Part shown: one piece after another, positions 24,301-34,760 of the stretch
Layout: each line of letters begins with the position of its first letter
How positions within the stretch are numbered: the first letter of the stretch is position 1
NCBI GenBank assembly: GCA_034670405.1
Contig: JAXDDX010000122.1
Coordinates: 682,001 to 746,000 of the forward strand
DNA from: Hoplostethus atlanticus
Taxonomy: Eukaryota > Chordata > Actinopteri > Trachichthyiformes > Trachichthyidae
DNA: 64,000 bases
Reading direction: 5' to 3'
Notes under the pieces: generated by a model
Told to the model about the DNA's origin: nothing
Seen by the model: only the letters and a program-made list of their open reading frames with translations
Databases searched by the model: none
Position numbers and translations under genes: made by a program

Positions 24301-25264
24301 AATCAGATTTGTTTTATTTCTTATTTACAAGCCTGGATTGCTTGTAATTGTTCAGTGTGAACCTGAACGAACCAAAGGCAAAAATGCAACAAAGTACACT
24401 TTGCCATTGTGGTTCACCCATCAAACAGTGAGACCATTATAATGAAGGCAAAAGGTGTTTATTTTCAACCAACCATGCCTAAAATTAATATGGCTTGATA
24501 AAAAAGAAAGAAAATGAACTGTAGGTGTGATCACACCCTAAATTTATACATGAGAGCAGCTTTCAGTGAGTGGACAAATACTATCTACAAATACTGTCTA
24601 CAAACAGAAACACAGCCTCCAAAGTAGAGTCAGTCTAAAAGATTTGACTTTGTGAAGTACCAGTACTTGTTAAAACCTGATACAAGTTTACATTTACTAT
24701 TGTAACCCACTGACTCCTCTTCTTATCCGGCCATTGAGCAGATCTCTGTTCTTCTTCTGTTGACAATTACATTTGCACAAATTCCTTCAAACACGTCACT
24801 GATTCTCCAACGTTAAACAGACATACTTTTTAATTTCTTTTCGAAGAAATACAGGAGTGAGTAAGTCTTTCACAATAAGAAAATACACCTATACTTTGCA
24901 GAGTTCTGTAACGTCGTCACGATGCCTTGATCACTCTGATCTCACAAACGCTCAGGAAAGCTGAACACAGTTGTATTCAGGTAATGATGATCTGATGATC
25001 TGATGATATCTGTCCATCACTGTGATCTTGTAGCTTTCAACCAACCAGCGACATTATTAATCCTGTACAAAAAACATTAGTGGCTATTAGAGGGTAGAAG
25101 TGAACATTTGGGGAAAACGTCATCAGGAATGTTCAGTGTCGATGGTTGGAGAGTAACAGAGCAGTAGATGACCACAGGTAAGGTGTATCATCAGTGTATA
25201 ACAGTGGGAGCTGACGCTGTTTCTGGTCACGCTCCTGGAGTCTACCAGGTAAATAAAGCAATTT
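21358..25264. other. gene-free stretch downstream of maneal
   Basis: Apart from the dispersed repeat at 22976-23430, I see no element boundaries or coding exons. The first 1-1.5 kb left of 25265 should hold the maneal 3'UTR; AATAAA on the minus strand (tttatt on plus) occurs near 24459 and 24024, but the true site is undecided. A 'ggtttgatctggtgtcatttg'-like TIR element may occupy about 23890-24540. Confidence 0.45.
22976..23430. repeat. full copy of the 'gaccgatat' dispersed repeat
   Basis: Left end AGGGTTAGACCGATAGATGG and right end (inverse AGGGTTAGCCTGATTTGGG) form an imperfect inverted repeat around about 455 bp with no ORF. Shared internal marks are 'acactggttgtctatgggaaa', 'ttcacacaagtatg' and 'aatattggtatcggccttc'. 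Other copies in the window: about 5150-5305, 15482-15640, 49497-49912, 52923-53566, 57600-57755 and 59480-59735. Confidence 0.65.
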
Positions 25265-25901
25265 TTACATCAGCCACTTGTCCTTTTCCTTGTTGAAGTG
25301 CTCGGCCCATCGGCGAGTGAGCTCCAGGTAGAGGTCCGGTTGGTTGGGTTGGTAGTCCAGGTACAGACGGGTCACCGTTTTCTTGGGTACCGCCTTCTCT
25401 ATCTGCGTGCCTTCGTGCCATTGGTTAAAGGAAGTGATGGTGACGATTTCCGATCTGACGGACAGGGCTGCCTGCAGAGACGTCTCATAGTAGCGCCCGT
25501 TGACCCGGTTCCTGGTGTTATGGTTGTTCCAGGGCCGAACGGCGGTGTCCACGTACCCGGGGCCGACGCTGGGGATGAACAGCAGATTGTTCCCATCGCA
25601 GAAGGCCTTGATGGCTTTCCAGTTCTGGTGGGAGGAGCCGAAGGAGAAGCCGTTGGAGGCAAAGTAGGTGTATATGCCGTCAAAGCCGCTGGCTAAGATG
25701 TCATGTTTGTGGCGCTCCTCCACGATGAGGGCGACAAAGATCCCATCGTAAGGCGTGCCTCTGATGCTGTGGGAGCCCTTGGCAGTCAGGAGCTCTGCCC
25801 AGGACTCTGGTGGGGTCAGGTAGGAATCATAGACATAAAACAGAGGCAGGATTCGCCCTGTGCTGGACCTGAATCTGTAGAAGGCGCCATGCTTTCCATA
25901 C
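25265..25901 (-). CDS. maneal: maneal exon 4 (catalytic half of GH99 domain and C-terminus)
   Basis: This terminal exon follows a polypyrimidine-AG acceptor (ttttctcag|GTATGG). It encodes YGKHGAFYRFRSS, LPLFYVYDSYL, GFDGIYTYFASNGFSFGSSHQNW, FIPSVGPGYVDT, RPWNNHNTRNRVNG and ends ..RRWAEHFNKEKDKWLM-stop. These are hallmark GH99/MANEAL blocks. The active-site strand reads ITSFNQWHEGTQIE (residues about 387-400). In the active enzyme MANEA this is FNEWHE, and both Glu residues take part in catalysis (E404 and E407 in human MANEA). Here the first is Gln391 (CAA codon at 25421-25423) and the second is Glu394. The rest of the barrel is intact, with no frameshift or stop, so the locus is not an ordinary pseudogene. 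Confidence 0.95.
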
Positions 25902-25999
25902 CTGAGAAAAATGATAAAAAGGGGGGAAAAATGTAAAGGTGCTACTTGAAGCATTTTTAAACATCAATATATCATTGTCAAATTAATTGTGACACCGTG

Positions 26000-26409
26000 G
26001 TATAATTACGGTAAACAAATAAGGCCATGGTCGAGACGATTGGTAGCCTCTATCTCACGCCAGTGGTATTATTAGTGCTAGTGTTTCTCAAAGTTACACA
26101 TTTCCCATCAACCCCACTGCTTTCTGTTGCAAAGAGGATGTTGCTTCGTCTCTCCTACCCCTCCCTGGCGTCTTCAGCTTTATTGAAGAGGAGAAACATG
26201 TTGGAAGGGATTTCCTTTCAGCCCCTTCCGCTGTCTGAAAAACTTTAGTTCCATTTACACTGGAAGAACAGCGCCCTCTTCCTGTTTTGTGCCGTAAAAC
26301 AATTCAGCAGATTTTCTGCCAAATGTGACACAATGTAAAATGCAGTGTAGAGGCCAATGGAGGCTACCGATCTTCTCAGTGATGTTCTCGTTTGTTTACG
26401 GTAATTAAA
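26000..26409. mobile_element. small TIR element in maneal intron 3
   Basis: Left end TAATTACGGTAAACAAATAA and right end (inverse TAATTACCGTAAACAAACGA) flank about 410 bp. The arms also share a 'ggtagcctc' block further in. No coding capacity; it is intronic to maneal. Confidence 0.5.
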
Positions 26410-27203
26410 CTAATGTCTTGAACATGGTAATGATTTATTTATGTTAAAATACCACATATAGCACCTTTAATGTACAGCTGGATGTAAAAGATTTAACAAT
26501 TTACATTGGTGTCGTACATATATTGAAGCCTCTAAAGGCACCATCTCTCTTCCTGACTCTCTCAATTCTTGTTTATTTTTTATGCAGATGCACAGCACAG
26601 TTGGTTTCTGAAAATACTGACAGTATATAGCCCAGAAAATGAGATTCAACCTAAGACACACAAGCCTGGACATTGATTTAACTGCAATCTAATATCATTA
26701 TAAACATGGCATCTCTGAAATCCTTTACTCCTATTCCCATTGCTATTCTGGGAACAGTCGGAGGTAGCTCATTAGCCTCACAGCCTTTACCCGTGTCTCT
26801 TCCAAAGCCAGCATATGTCATATTTAGCATGAACTACAGGAAAAAGTAGAGTAGTAGTCAATAGAGTTGTTTAAGAAAGATATACAGGCCAGGTTCCTTT
26901 TTTTTGAGCACATAGCCAGGCTGGTGGAAGTCAGAGCAAAAGCTTCCTGACAATCCATTATAGTGAGATCACAGGGGAGGCATCTATATTTAACTACCTG
27001 TTCCTCATCTTCCCTCTTCGGGCCTTTAGAAGGTTCATGTTTCACCAGATCACTAGACTTCTAACGTCAGCAGTCACTGGTATGGAGAGCAGAGCTCTGC
27101 CCTTTGGTAAGTGAGAAGAAAGTATTTATTTCTTTGAGTCTGAGAGAAAGGGAGCGAGACTCGGGCGCAAAGAGGGATGCTGAAGTGTAGAAAGCAAACC
27201 CAC

Positions 27204-27280
27204 TTGTCAACGATGTATTTGATGTTGTCATGCATGCTCTGGTCCGTCCGTCCTTTGTATGGCTGAATGTGAAATGCCAC
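27204..27280 (-). CDS. maneal: maneal exon 3
   Basis: This 77-nt exon encodes VAFHIQPYKGR..DNIKYIVDK, the conserved HIQPYKGR block of GH99. The acceptor is tgtgcag|GTGGCA. The donor is GACAA|GTGGGT, which leaves two bases that join the first base of exon 4 to make Lys and then YGKHGAFYR. The donor was chosen because it is the only nearby GT that keeps the family reading frame. Exon 2 sits about 6.0 kb upstream and exon 4 about 1.3 kb downstream. Confidence 0.9.
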
Positions 27281-30200
27281 CTGCACAAATACAGTTAAAC
27301 ACGGTGTTAAGGATGCGAGGTAGCCTCACACAGCACCACATGAATACATAGAATCCTGGAAAAGAAGGGGGTTATGCAATGAATTACAAGTTGAGCACTC
27401 GGATTGCATGCTGCTGCTCATTATTTCAGTGCAGTGCTATTTGTTTTGATGAGCAGCCAACGCGATGCAGTCTACATTTAATTATTAGTAGTCTAATTAT
27501 TTGGCTGCACTGTCTGCGAATCAAACTGTTCATTGAAGTGTCGTTGCCCACTTCATCCCAAAGACAAATGGAGGTACTTGTTCCACAGAGATTACATGTT
27601 TGCGTGTGGATGCGCAAATATCAAACTCTTCATAATAACATTTATTTGAAGCACCAATCAAAGCGAGCCTATTGATCTGGACAGATCGAGAGTCTCAGTC
27701 CGAGGGGGGGAAAAAAAATAAGAAAACGTTACATCCCCAGGACTTGAATGGAGAGCTCTCTTCCCAGTCTTTTCTTTGAGATGTTGCATGTAACTGCTCT
27801 GTGGAGGCCATTACTGGTATTTGTATGGATAGCAGGGCTGTAGTCTAGACCGGGTCCAAAGGAGGGTTGAGACCAGGTCAAGACCGAGACCAGAGCAAAT
27901 TGAGTCCTGTTCAAGACCAAGACCAAAATAGACAATAAACCTTGTGCATGTCCTTCCTGTTTTAGGAAATGAAGTAAAAGGAAATGCACTAAATGCCACC
28001 AACAAGGACACTTGTACTACTGCTGGTACCCATCTGTCATAGCTTAGGTATCCTACCTTATTGTCTAGTTATTTTATATTCTACAAATATTCTTATATTT
28101 ATATCCTAAGTATAATACTCTGTCATGTCGTCAGTGCAATCAATCTGCAATCGATATCTTCTTAATTCTTAGATGTATTTACATCGTGGTGTCTAGTGAG
28201 CAACCCTCCAAGTCATATTCATTCTATGTGTAAATGTACTCGGCCAATAAAGTGTAAAATAAAAAATAAAGTGAAAAATGTAAAAATAACTCAAACATTG
28301 AGTCATAGTCATTCAGATTATTTTCTAAACTTCAGCAGTGTGCAAATGTTCCAGGACTAATTCAGTTGACAGTGTATTAACCTGTCAGGTTATATCATTT
28401 ATGGACTTATGCTGCATTCTAGAGCTGTTGGAAAGTCGGAAATTCCGTCTTCTTATGAGGACAAATGCAATGTAACGGCTCTTCAAGTCAAAATTCCAAA
28501 TCAGAAAGAGGCAAGATTTCTAAACCCCACGTTTTCTAGATGTCACGTCAACATGGTGGCAACATAGTAGCATTACTTTTAACGTGTTTATAATCCAAAA
28601 TACACTCAGGTTTGTTAAGCCAAACACCTTTGTGGTAAACAGTGAAATATATAAATCTGAAATGTAAAGTTGCACTTACAGTTGCTAATGTTCTATGCTA
28701 ACTAGTTTCTAACTGTCTAGCTAATGTTGCCAAATATCACTGACATAGGCTCCCTAAGTGAAGTTGACGTCACTTTTTCCCGCCTTTGGTTCACTTCTGC
28801 CTATTGTAATACATTACAGATTACTACTTAGTGAACGGTTCAGATTCTGAAATATGTCGTAGAGCGAGGTAATATTTATTTAGTCAAAAGTACACTTTTG
28901 CACGCAAATTGTTTTCAACAAAAATGATAGTCATGTGTATATCTTATGAGTGCTGCCAGGTGACTTTCAAAATCGCTTTCCTACTTAATGATATGGACTG
29001 AGCTCGTCGTAATCCTTGCTTGTGAAGCTGATTAGAGTTTGCCTGGTGAAAGGTGCAAAATGATGCTCCCTGCGGGAAGGAGCCTTGGTCCAAGAGCCAT
29101 CAGTCATCAGACAGAATACAGGCAGCACTTTGTCCTTTCCTCTGGTGTAAAGATAGAAGGAGACAGAATAGCAGAGCGGAGTCTAAGTTTAGCCAGCCAG
29201 CATGCTGAGGATTTCTGGAAAATGGAGCTGGGGATTGGGGGGCAGGGGGGTGAAGCAGATGATCACCATCCCCATAGGCTTGTCCTGCATTGTCATCAGA
29301 TCTCTCAACAGATTCACATTACAGATGAGATCAATTCCACTGACCCTTCAATGGAAGTTATTTTTAGTTGCTCCTCAATAAGTAATAACAAAAATTTAAA
29401 AGAACGTCTGCAGGCTCTTTTTCAGCTTTATTTAACTTTAACATGACACATGCAAACCTCCTATCTCCAAAATTACAACTTTGCAAGGACTATGAAAACC
29501 AACCGTGTTTTTAGCTGGACCACCGTGCATTTTTGAGTGGGGTTTTGAAAGGGTTTCATAAGCACCAAGGGGTCGTAGGATTTTTCTCAAACCACAGGAG
29601 AACCACGTAATCCTTTAAAACAGGAAAATCACCCAAAATGTCAGCAGTGGCACATTACTTTGGCAGGGTCTGAGAGCTGAGTGATAGATGCCCTCTCCTC
29701 TCGCCCGGGGGGGAAGACTATGCTACGCTTGTTTGCCTCAGTCACAAAAGGAAAATGGTCTACTGCGGTTCAGCGACAAACACTGAGGCATTGACAGAGC
29801 TGTCGAGCCACAAACACTGAATGCCGGACGCCCACTCCATCTCTCAAAAGAGGCTGCAAGGTCTTCATAAACAGTTTCCATGGCAACGAGGCAGTGTTTG
29901 GTGCCGGGGCTCGGGCTTGTCAGTCGTCTCCACTGGTCGGAAATCATGAAAGGCCAGCGAGGTAAGATGCTGTTCAAATCTGTCCCTGCTCGGCTACATA
30001 AAACCATGGATGGATGCGGATGAAGTGGAGTGTTTTGTTTGCTTGCAGTCTCCGTGTTCTGCGATGCTCTCAGACTCGGGTATTTACATTTCAACCCTCA
30101 GGTGTATAGTAGCTGCAACTACAAACAAGGCATTTGAATATTTTACACCAACGTTTCGCTTTTCTTCAATGATGCAAACACTAACTTGAGGCAACTCGCT

Positions 30201-30878
30201 GTTACATGCGACACTAATTCGACTGAATGTGTAAACTAAGATAATAAATCAGCAAGTGCGAGCGCAAAATATCATTATATAAGACAAAAGGAGTGATGTA
30301 CAGCGGCACAAGGCAGCTTTTGCGGGTTGGCAGCTCTGTTATTTGAACTACAATACCCAGAAATCCTGTAACTGCACACACCACGCTCATGTTTACCAAC
30401 CTGGCTGGTTTGTGTTGCTTTATACCAAAGGGTATATGGGAAGCTGGGGGGCGGGGGAGGTTATGGTTATGGTCCGATTTTGATGAAACTTGGAGGGATG
30501 ACGCATCTTATTGCTGATTGGCCCAAGGGATGCCTACATCATTGGGGATGACATCATTACCGATGCCTTGTTTTACATTAAAAGTTTTCTAGTCCAGCAA
30601 GCCGATTGAGTGGAGTAGCTCCATCTTGTTCTATGCTCAGATGTCCGACGTTGTTATTATTGCTGCTCAAGTGGGGTAGGATGTAGGTTTGTTATCTGGT
30701 TCGAATATATGCAGAGAAGCATAGCTATGACGTGAAGAACATTTGCTGAAATCTCCCGGATAACGCTGTATCGTCTGCATACGCTTTAATGTCAAAAGGC
30801 GGATTCCTCTTCTTATGTGGTTGTGTCAAAACCACTGCACCAAATGACATACGATATCAGGGCAGAGGCAAAAAAGTG

Positions 30879-30941
<63 letters not shown>

Positions 30942-31330
30942 TGCATGCATGCACACACACACACCTCAACTTGTATTTTGTCAGTGGCAGTTCTGGTGCA
31001 CTGGTTGGAACATTGGAGCATTAGCCCTCAGGTCAGCCATGAGATACAGACTGTTGTATAAGTCTGACTGAGACAGAGAGAGAGACCCAGTTCTCAGCCT
31101 AAGTCTTCCATATAAGGAGTATGAGAGTGGCAAAGAAGAAAAACACTTCTGTCCTAATATGCTGAATCTACAGTCTGAGCTCAGCTTGTTGTTTTGCGAC
31201 TGCTGTCTCGAGCACCTACAGCTTGTTATGGATTTATGCCTTGGATATATGTCTTCACATGTTCTTCTATCAACTTCCAACAGCACATGATCAAACAATA
31301 AGAACAAAAAAAATATCTTTAATGGTTTCA
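27281..31330. other. maneal intron 2, repeat-poor and repeat-rich parts
   Basis: This is intronic sequence between maneal exons 2 and 3. It holds a degenerate 'gaccaagac' low-complexity block (27835-27935) and a (CA)n tract (30884-30934). The frames of 135 and 118 codons at 29039-29446 (+) and 29738-30094 (-) have no family motif or splice context and are judged chance ORFs. Confidence 0.5.
30884..30934 (+). repeat. (AC)n microsatellite
   Basis: About 25 AC units followed by atatacacatgcatgcatgc. Confidence 0.97.
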
Positions 31331-32544
31331 AAATTGAAAAGTGGCCAAGGTCATGATTACTGGCACCCTTTTAGAACAATTCAAATCAATTTTGTTGGAG
31401 GAAAAAGATTCTCATTTGCAGGGTAATTGAACTCACCTGCAGGTGCCTGCATGGTATAAATGAACCAATTATTTGTTTCAAAGTGATAGAACAGTCTGTT
31501 CTGTTTCCCTGGTCGTCTGTGAAATGAAGAGAAAAGAGTGTGAGGATGTCAGAAAAACTATTCACGAGGCTATAAGGCATCTCTAGAGACCTTGGTATTC
31601 CTGTTTTCACACTTCACAATGTTATGAAGAAGCTTGCTGCTCATGGGATTGTTAATAAGAATCTAAGAATCCTCCAGGACGTGGTGGTAAGAGGAAAATG
31701 TATCTCAGATGTTGTTAAAGGTTGGTGTGAGCCATTGAAACAACATCTTGCATGGCATCCAAAGACCTCAAGGCTGACCTGGAGAGGTCTGGGGTAATGG
31801 TTTCAGCCCGTACCATACACCGGACATTGAACCAAGAGGAGCTTTAAGGTCGGAGGCCATAGAAGGCCCCATTGCTGAAAGAGAAACACAAGGAGGCCTG
31901 ATCTTTGTCAAGACCCACCTGGACAAACCTAAAAAAATGTTCTGGGAAAATGTTCTGTGGACCGATGAAACCAAAATAGAGCTCTTTGTTAGACCAGCGC
32001 TGTGTTTACAGATGATGAAATGAAGCTTTTGAAAAAAAGAACACCCTACCTACAGTCAAATACGATGGAGGTCCCATAATGCTGTGGGGTAAGTTTGCTG
32101 CCTCAGGTACTGAACGTCTTCACAGTATTAAGGGAATCATGAAATCAGAAGATTACCAAGGAATTTTGGAGTGAAATGTGCTACCCAGTGTCAGAAAACT
32201 GGGTGTCAATCGAAGGTCATGGGTCCTCCAGCACCACAATGACCCAAAACACATCCAAAAGCACCCAGGAATGGTTCAAGAGAAAATGTAGGACTGTTCT
32301 GGAGTGGCCTGTGATGAGTCTTGATCTCAATCCCATTGAGAACCAATGGTGAGACCTGAAATGTGCAATTGGTCAAAGAAATCCTTCAGAAATTGAACAG
32401 TGGGAGAAACTGCCAGCAGAAAGGTGCAGGAAGCTTATTGATGGTCACAAGAAACGTTGGGGAGCATCATCATTGCCAAAGGCTGCAACTAAGTATTAGA
32501 AAAGGGTGCCAATAATCATGGCCATAGCCACTTTTCAACTTTGC
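31331..32544 (+). mobile_element. Tc1/mariner copy B (nearly full length, inactive) in maneal intron 2
   Basis: Terminal inverted repeats are visible at both ends: left TTGAAAAGTGGCCAAGGTCA and right (inverse) TTGAAAAGTGGCTATGGCCA. In between, transposase scraps appear: [46 protein letters not shown] (degraded) and DLNPIENQW, interrupted by stops and frameshifts. It belongs to the same family as copy A at 10885-13210. It lies opposite to the direction of maneal transcription. Confidence 0.88.
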
Positions 32545-32718
32545 AATGCCAGGTCTTAGTGCACAACAAAACACTGTTCTCTGTTTAAAATCCTTGAATA
32601 AATACACATCCGACTTTGTTACAGAAATATTTTTTTCTATCCATCAATAATGCACAAAGTGTATGGATGAAGTGGGTTAAAGCTGACATTTTTGGCACTT
32701 TAGAATCACTTCACTTTC

Positions 32719-33131
32719 TAAGGCTATGTTCAGACCGCAGACCTTCATGCTCAATTCTGAATCGCTGCTCATATCTGATTTTGACGACTGTTCATATCTA
32801 TTCTAGGATGTAACCCACATGCTGTACCAACATTAATTCACAGTGATGTGGAAAAAACACATGTGCACAGAGTAACAATAACAAAAGATGTCACATCTGT
32901 TTTTGTTACAGTGTGTACCTTCAAGTTTTGACTGAGTTGAGGCATCTCTCCAAATACCAATCAAGTTGGCTATTTGGCTTTCTTTCCATTGCTGTGAGAT
33001 GGGAATTGAAAAAATGCGATTGTGCGGCTTTTTGCTGTTCATACTGATCAGAAAAGATCAGATGTGTGGCACGTGAGGAAAAAAAAATAAGGATGAGGTA
33101 CACTTGCAGCTGCAGTGTGAACGTAGCCTTA
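32719..33131. mobile_element. hAT-like MITE in maneal intron 2
   Basis: Left end TAAGGCTATGTTCAGACCGC and right end (inverse TAAGGCTACGTTCACACTGC) delimit about 413 bp without coding capacity. This terminal sequence is widespread in fish genomes. It sits 150 bp from maneal exon 2. Confidence 0.6.
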
Positions 33132-33281
33132 ATTTCACTGTGTGGAGAATTAATGAGAGAAGATTCAGTGGAATGTAATTAGCAGCTTTGCTTGCGGCAC
33201 CACACAATCAACCGTCACTGGTAGCCATTCATTTAGTAAATCACCAGAAAGGAAAAACATACCGGTTGTCTCACCAGTTAC

Positions 33282-33391
33282 CTTGATGCTGTGCCTATGG
33301 GCAGCGTCCATGACGGCAGGAACCAGGTCCTCTGTGGGCTCCCCGTGGTTATCTGCCACCCCAGGAGGGTACCAGGACAAGACCAGCACCC
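33282..33391 (-). CDS. maneal: maneal exon 2
   Basis: This 110-nt exon is bounded by an acceptor (ttgtag|GGG) and a donor (AAG|GTAACT). With the base left over from exon 1 it encodes GVLVLSWYPPG, then a segment ending ..AAHRHSIK, a highly conserved GH99 block (the WYPPG loop lines the active-site barrel). It ends in phase 0. The intron to exon 1 is only about 520 bp, while the next intron is about 6 kb. Confidence 0.93.
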
Positions 33392-33913
33392 CTACAACAC
33401 CAGAACAATGGGGTAAAGTCTGCTACGAGTGCAGCCAGGCATCAGGCATGAATGCATTTTCATCCCCTGGCAATGATGATGGAGGTTAAATCAATGGACA
33501 GTAGGCATTTGCAGACTGGAGGATTGAAGTAGCAAAATGAAAGCTATACAAGGAATGTTCACTTCTTGGCAGAGATGTAGTGGTAAATACAAAGGTCGGT
33601 AACAGTTTGATACTGAATAGTATGATGTATACTATGGATTTATTTAATCAATAAGATGTCAGATCTAAAAGTTGGGCAAAGTGTATCCTGCAAATAAAAA
33701 AGTTAAATGGTGTATAGGTGAATTTACCCTCCATTACATTCCTGCTTCCTTCGTTTAATAAGGCTTCCAAATTGCTTTCTGGCAATTTTTGCTTGATCTT
33801 TCTACAAGATCAAATTTGTAGTATCCAGCATGGAGAGTGCCACACCTTACCATACCCGAAACCATGCGTGATAACAAACAAGCCTGTGAAGTGAGTGATG
33901 TTGGAAACCTTAC

Positions 33914-34418
33914 CTGCTGCGGCTGCTTCTATCTGGGCCATGTGTGACTCCAGCACCTTTGGGTCCCTGGAGCTGTACGGTCCCAACTCTGGGTAAAAAC
34001 TTGAGCCAATGTCCTCTGGAGGTGTGTGCCTTCCTTGGGCATGGCTGGCTGCAATCTTAGGGTCCCAGTGTGGCACCAGCACATGATCCCAGTGGATGTA
34101 TTTACTGTCCATCTTCGGAGAGCCGTACCACAGGTAGTAAAAGATGTGTACGTCGTAGAAAATACTGTAATCTCGGTCGGATTTCGTGAAAACCACCTTA
34201 GTGTCGCTGCCGGCCAGGTGGGACTGGACCGGCGACACCACCACGTCTTTGACATCCGGCCGCCTCCTGTCGGCTCTCTCGCCCGCGAAGTCCATTCCCG
34301 GGGCCAGGTCTGAGAAGCCGTCGCTGGGTTTCAGAGTCCTGAGACCCATCATGGTCCCGAATATGAACAACGTGAACAGGAAAAGTGCGACGAGCGCTTT
34401 CTTGCGCAACCGAGTCAT
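33914..34418 (-). CDS. maneal: maneal exon 1 (GH99 endo-alpha-1,2-mannosidase-like protein, N-terminus)
   Basis: This is the first coding exon of a four-exon minus-strand gene (34418 to 25265; 505+110+77+637 nt = 442 codons plus stop). The product is a type II Golgi-type membrane protein: a short basic tail (MTRLRKK) precedes a single hydrophobic anchor at about residues 8-26, then a stem. The GH99 domain begins near the segment FYDVHIFYYLWYGSP. GH99 MANEA cleaves the Glc-Man unit of glucosylated high-mannose N-glycans; MANEAL is its paralogue and its activity is not established. The start is the first Met before the anchor. The exon ends GCAGCAG|GTAAGG with one base left over. The length is close to human MANEAL as I recall it (about 457 aa). 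The LRTLKPSDG stem region and the C-terminal exon fit MANEAL better than MANEA. Upstream DNA is CpG-containing, consistent with a promoter. Confidence 0.93.
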
Positions 34419-34760
34419 TGTCGCTGTCTGTGGTCCTGAAGAGCGGAGCGCTAATACGCCGCTGCAGAGTCCAAGTAGACCCGGTAGAGTCCAGTAGACC
34501 CGGTAGGGAAATGAAACCGGGCTCTTGTTAACGCCAACTACTGCAGCCCATTAATGCAGCCAAGTCTTTCAGCGTGAACCGGCGTCGAGCGAGTGGAGCA
34601 GGTAAAATAATTCAATCACTGCAGCGGCTGGCGCATAGTCCGCGTTTAAAATGATATCGAAACCAATGCCAGCTCATTTCACCTCCATAATCGCTACCCG
34701 GGGGAACTCTTGTGCTATAACGCTACAATAAAGCTGCTCCCGTTTGGCTTCTCACAGCCG
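34419..34760 (-). promoter_or_regulatory. maneal: putative maneal promoter / 5'UTR
   Basis: This sequence upstream of the maneal ATG has several CpGs. It carries a short tandem repeat of the type 'agtagacccggtagagtcc' (about 34470-34505). No TATA box could be fixed. Assignment rests on position and composition only. Confidence 0.35.

Noticed and set aside
25298-25696. 132-codon plus-strand ORF opposite maneal exon 4
   Set aside because: It is the antisense shadow of the GH99 coding exon, whose minus-strand protein is clearly conserved.
29039-29446. 135-codon plus-strand ORF inside maneal intron 2
   Set aside because: No recognisable domain, no splice signals or promoter context, and composition shifts along its length; most likely a chance ORF.
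29738-30094. 118-codon minus-strand ORF in maneal intron 2
   Set aside because: Same strand as maneal but without an acceptor/donor pair in frame, and maneal joins perfectly in phase without it.
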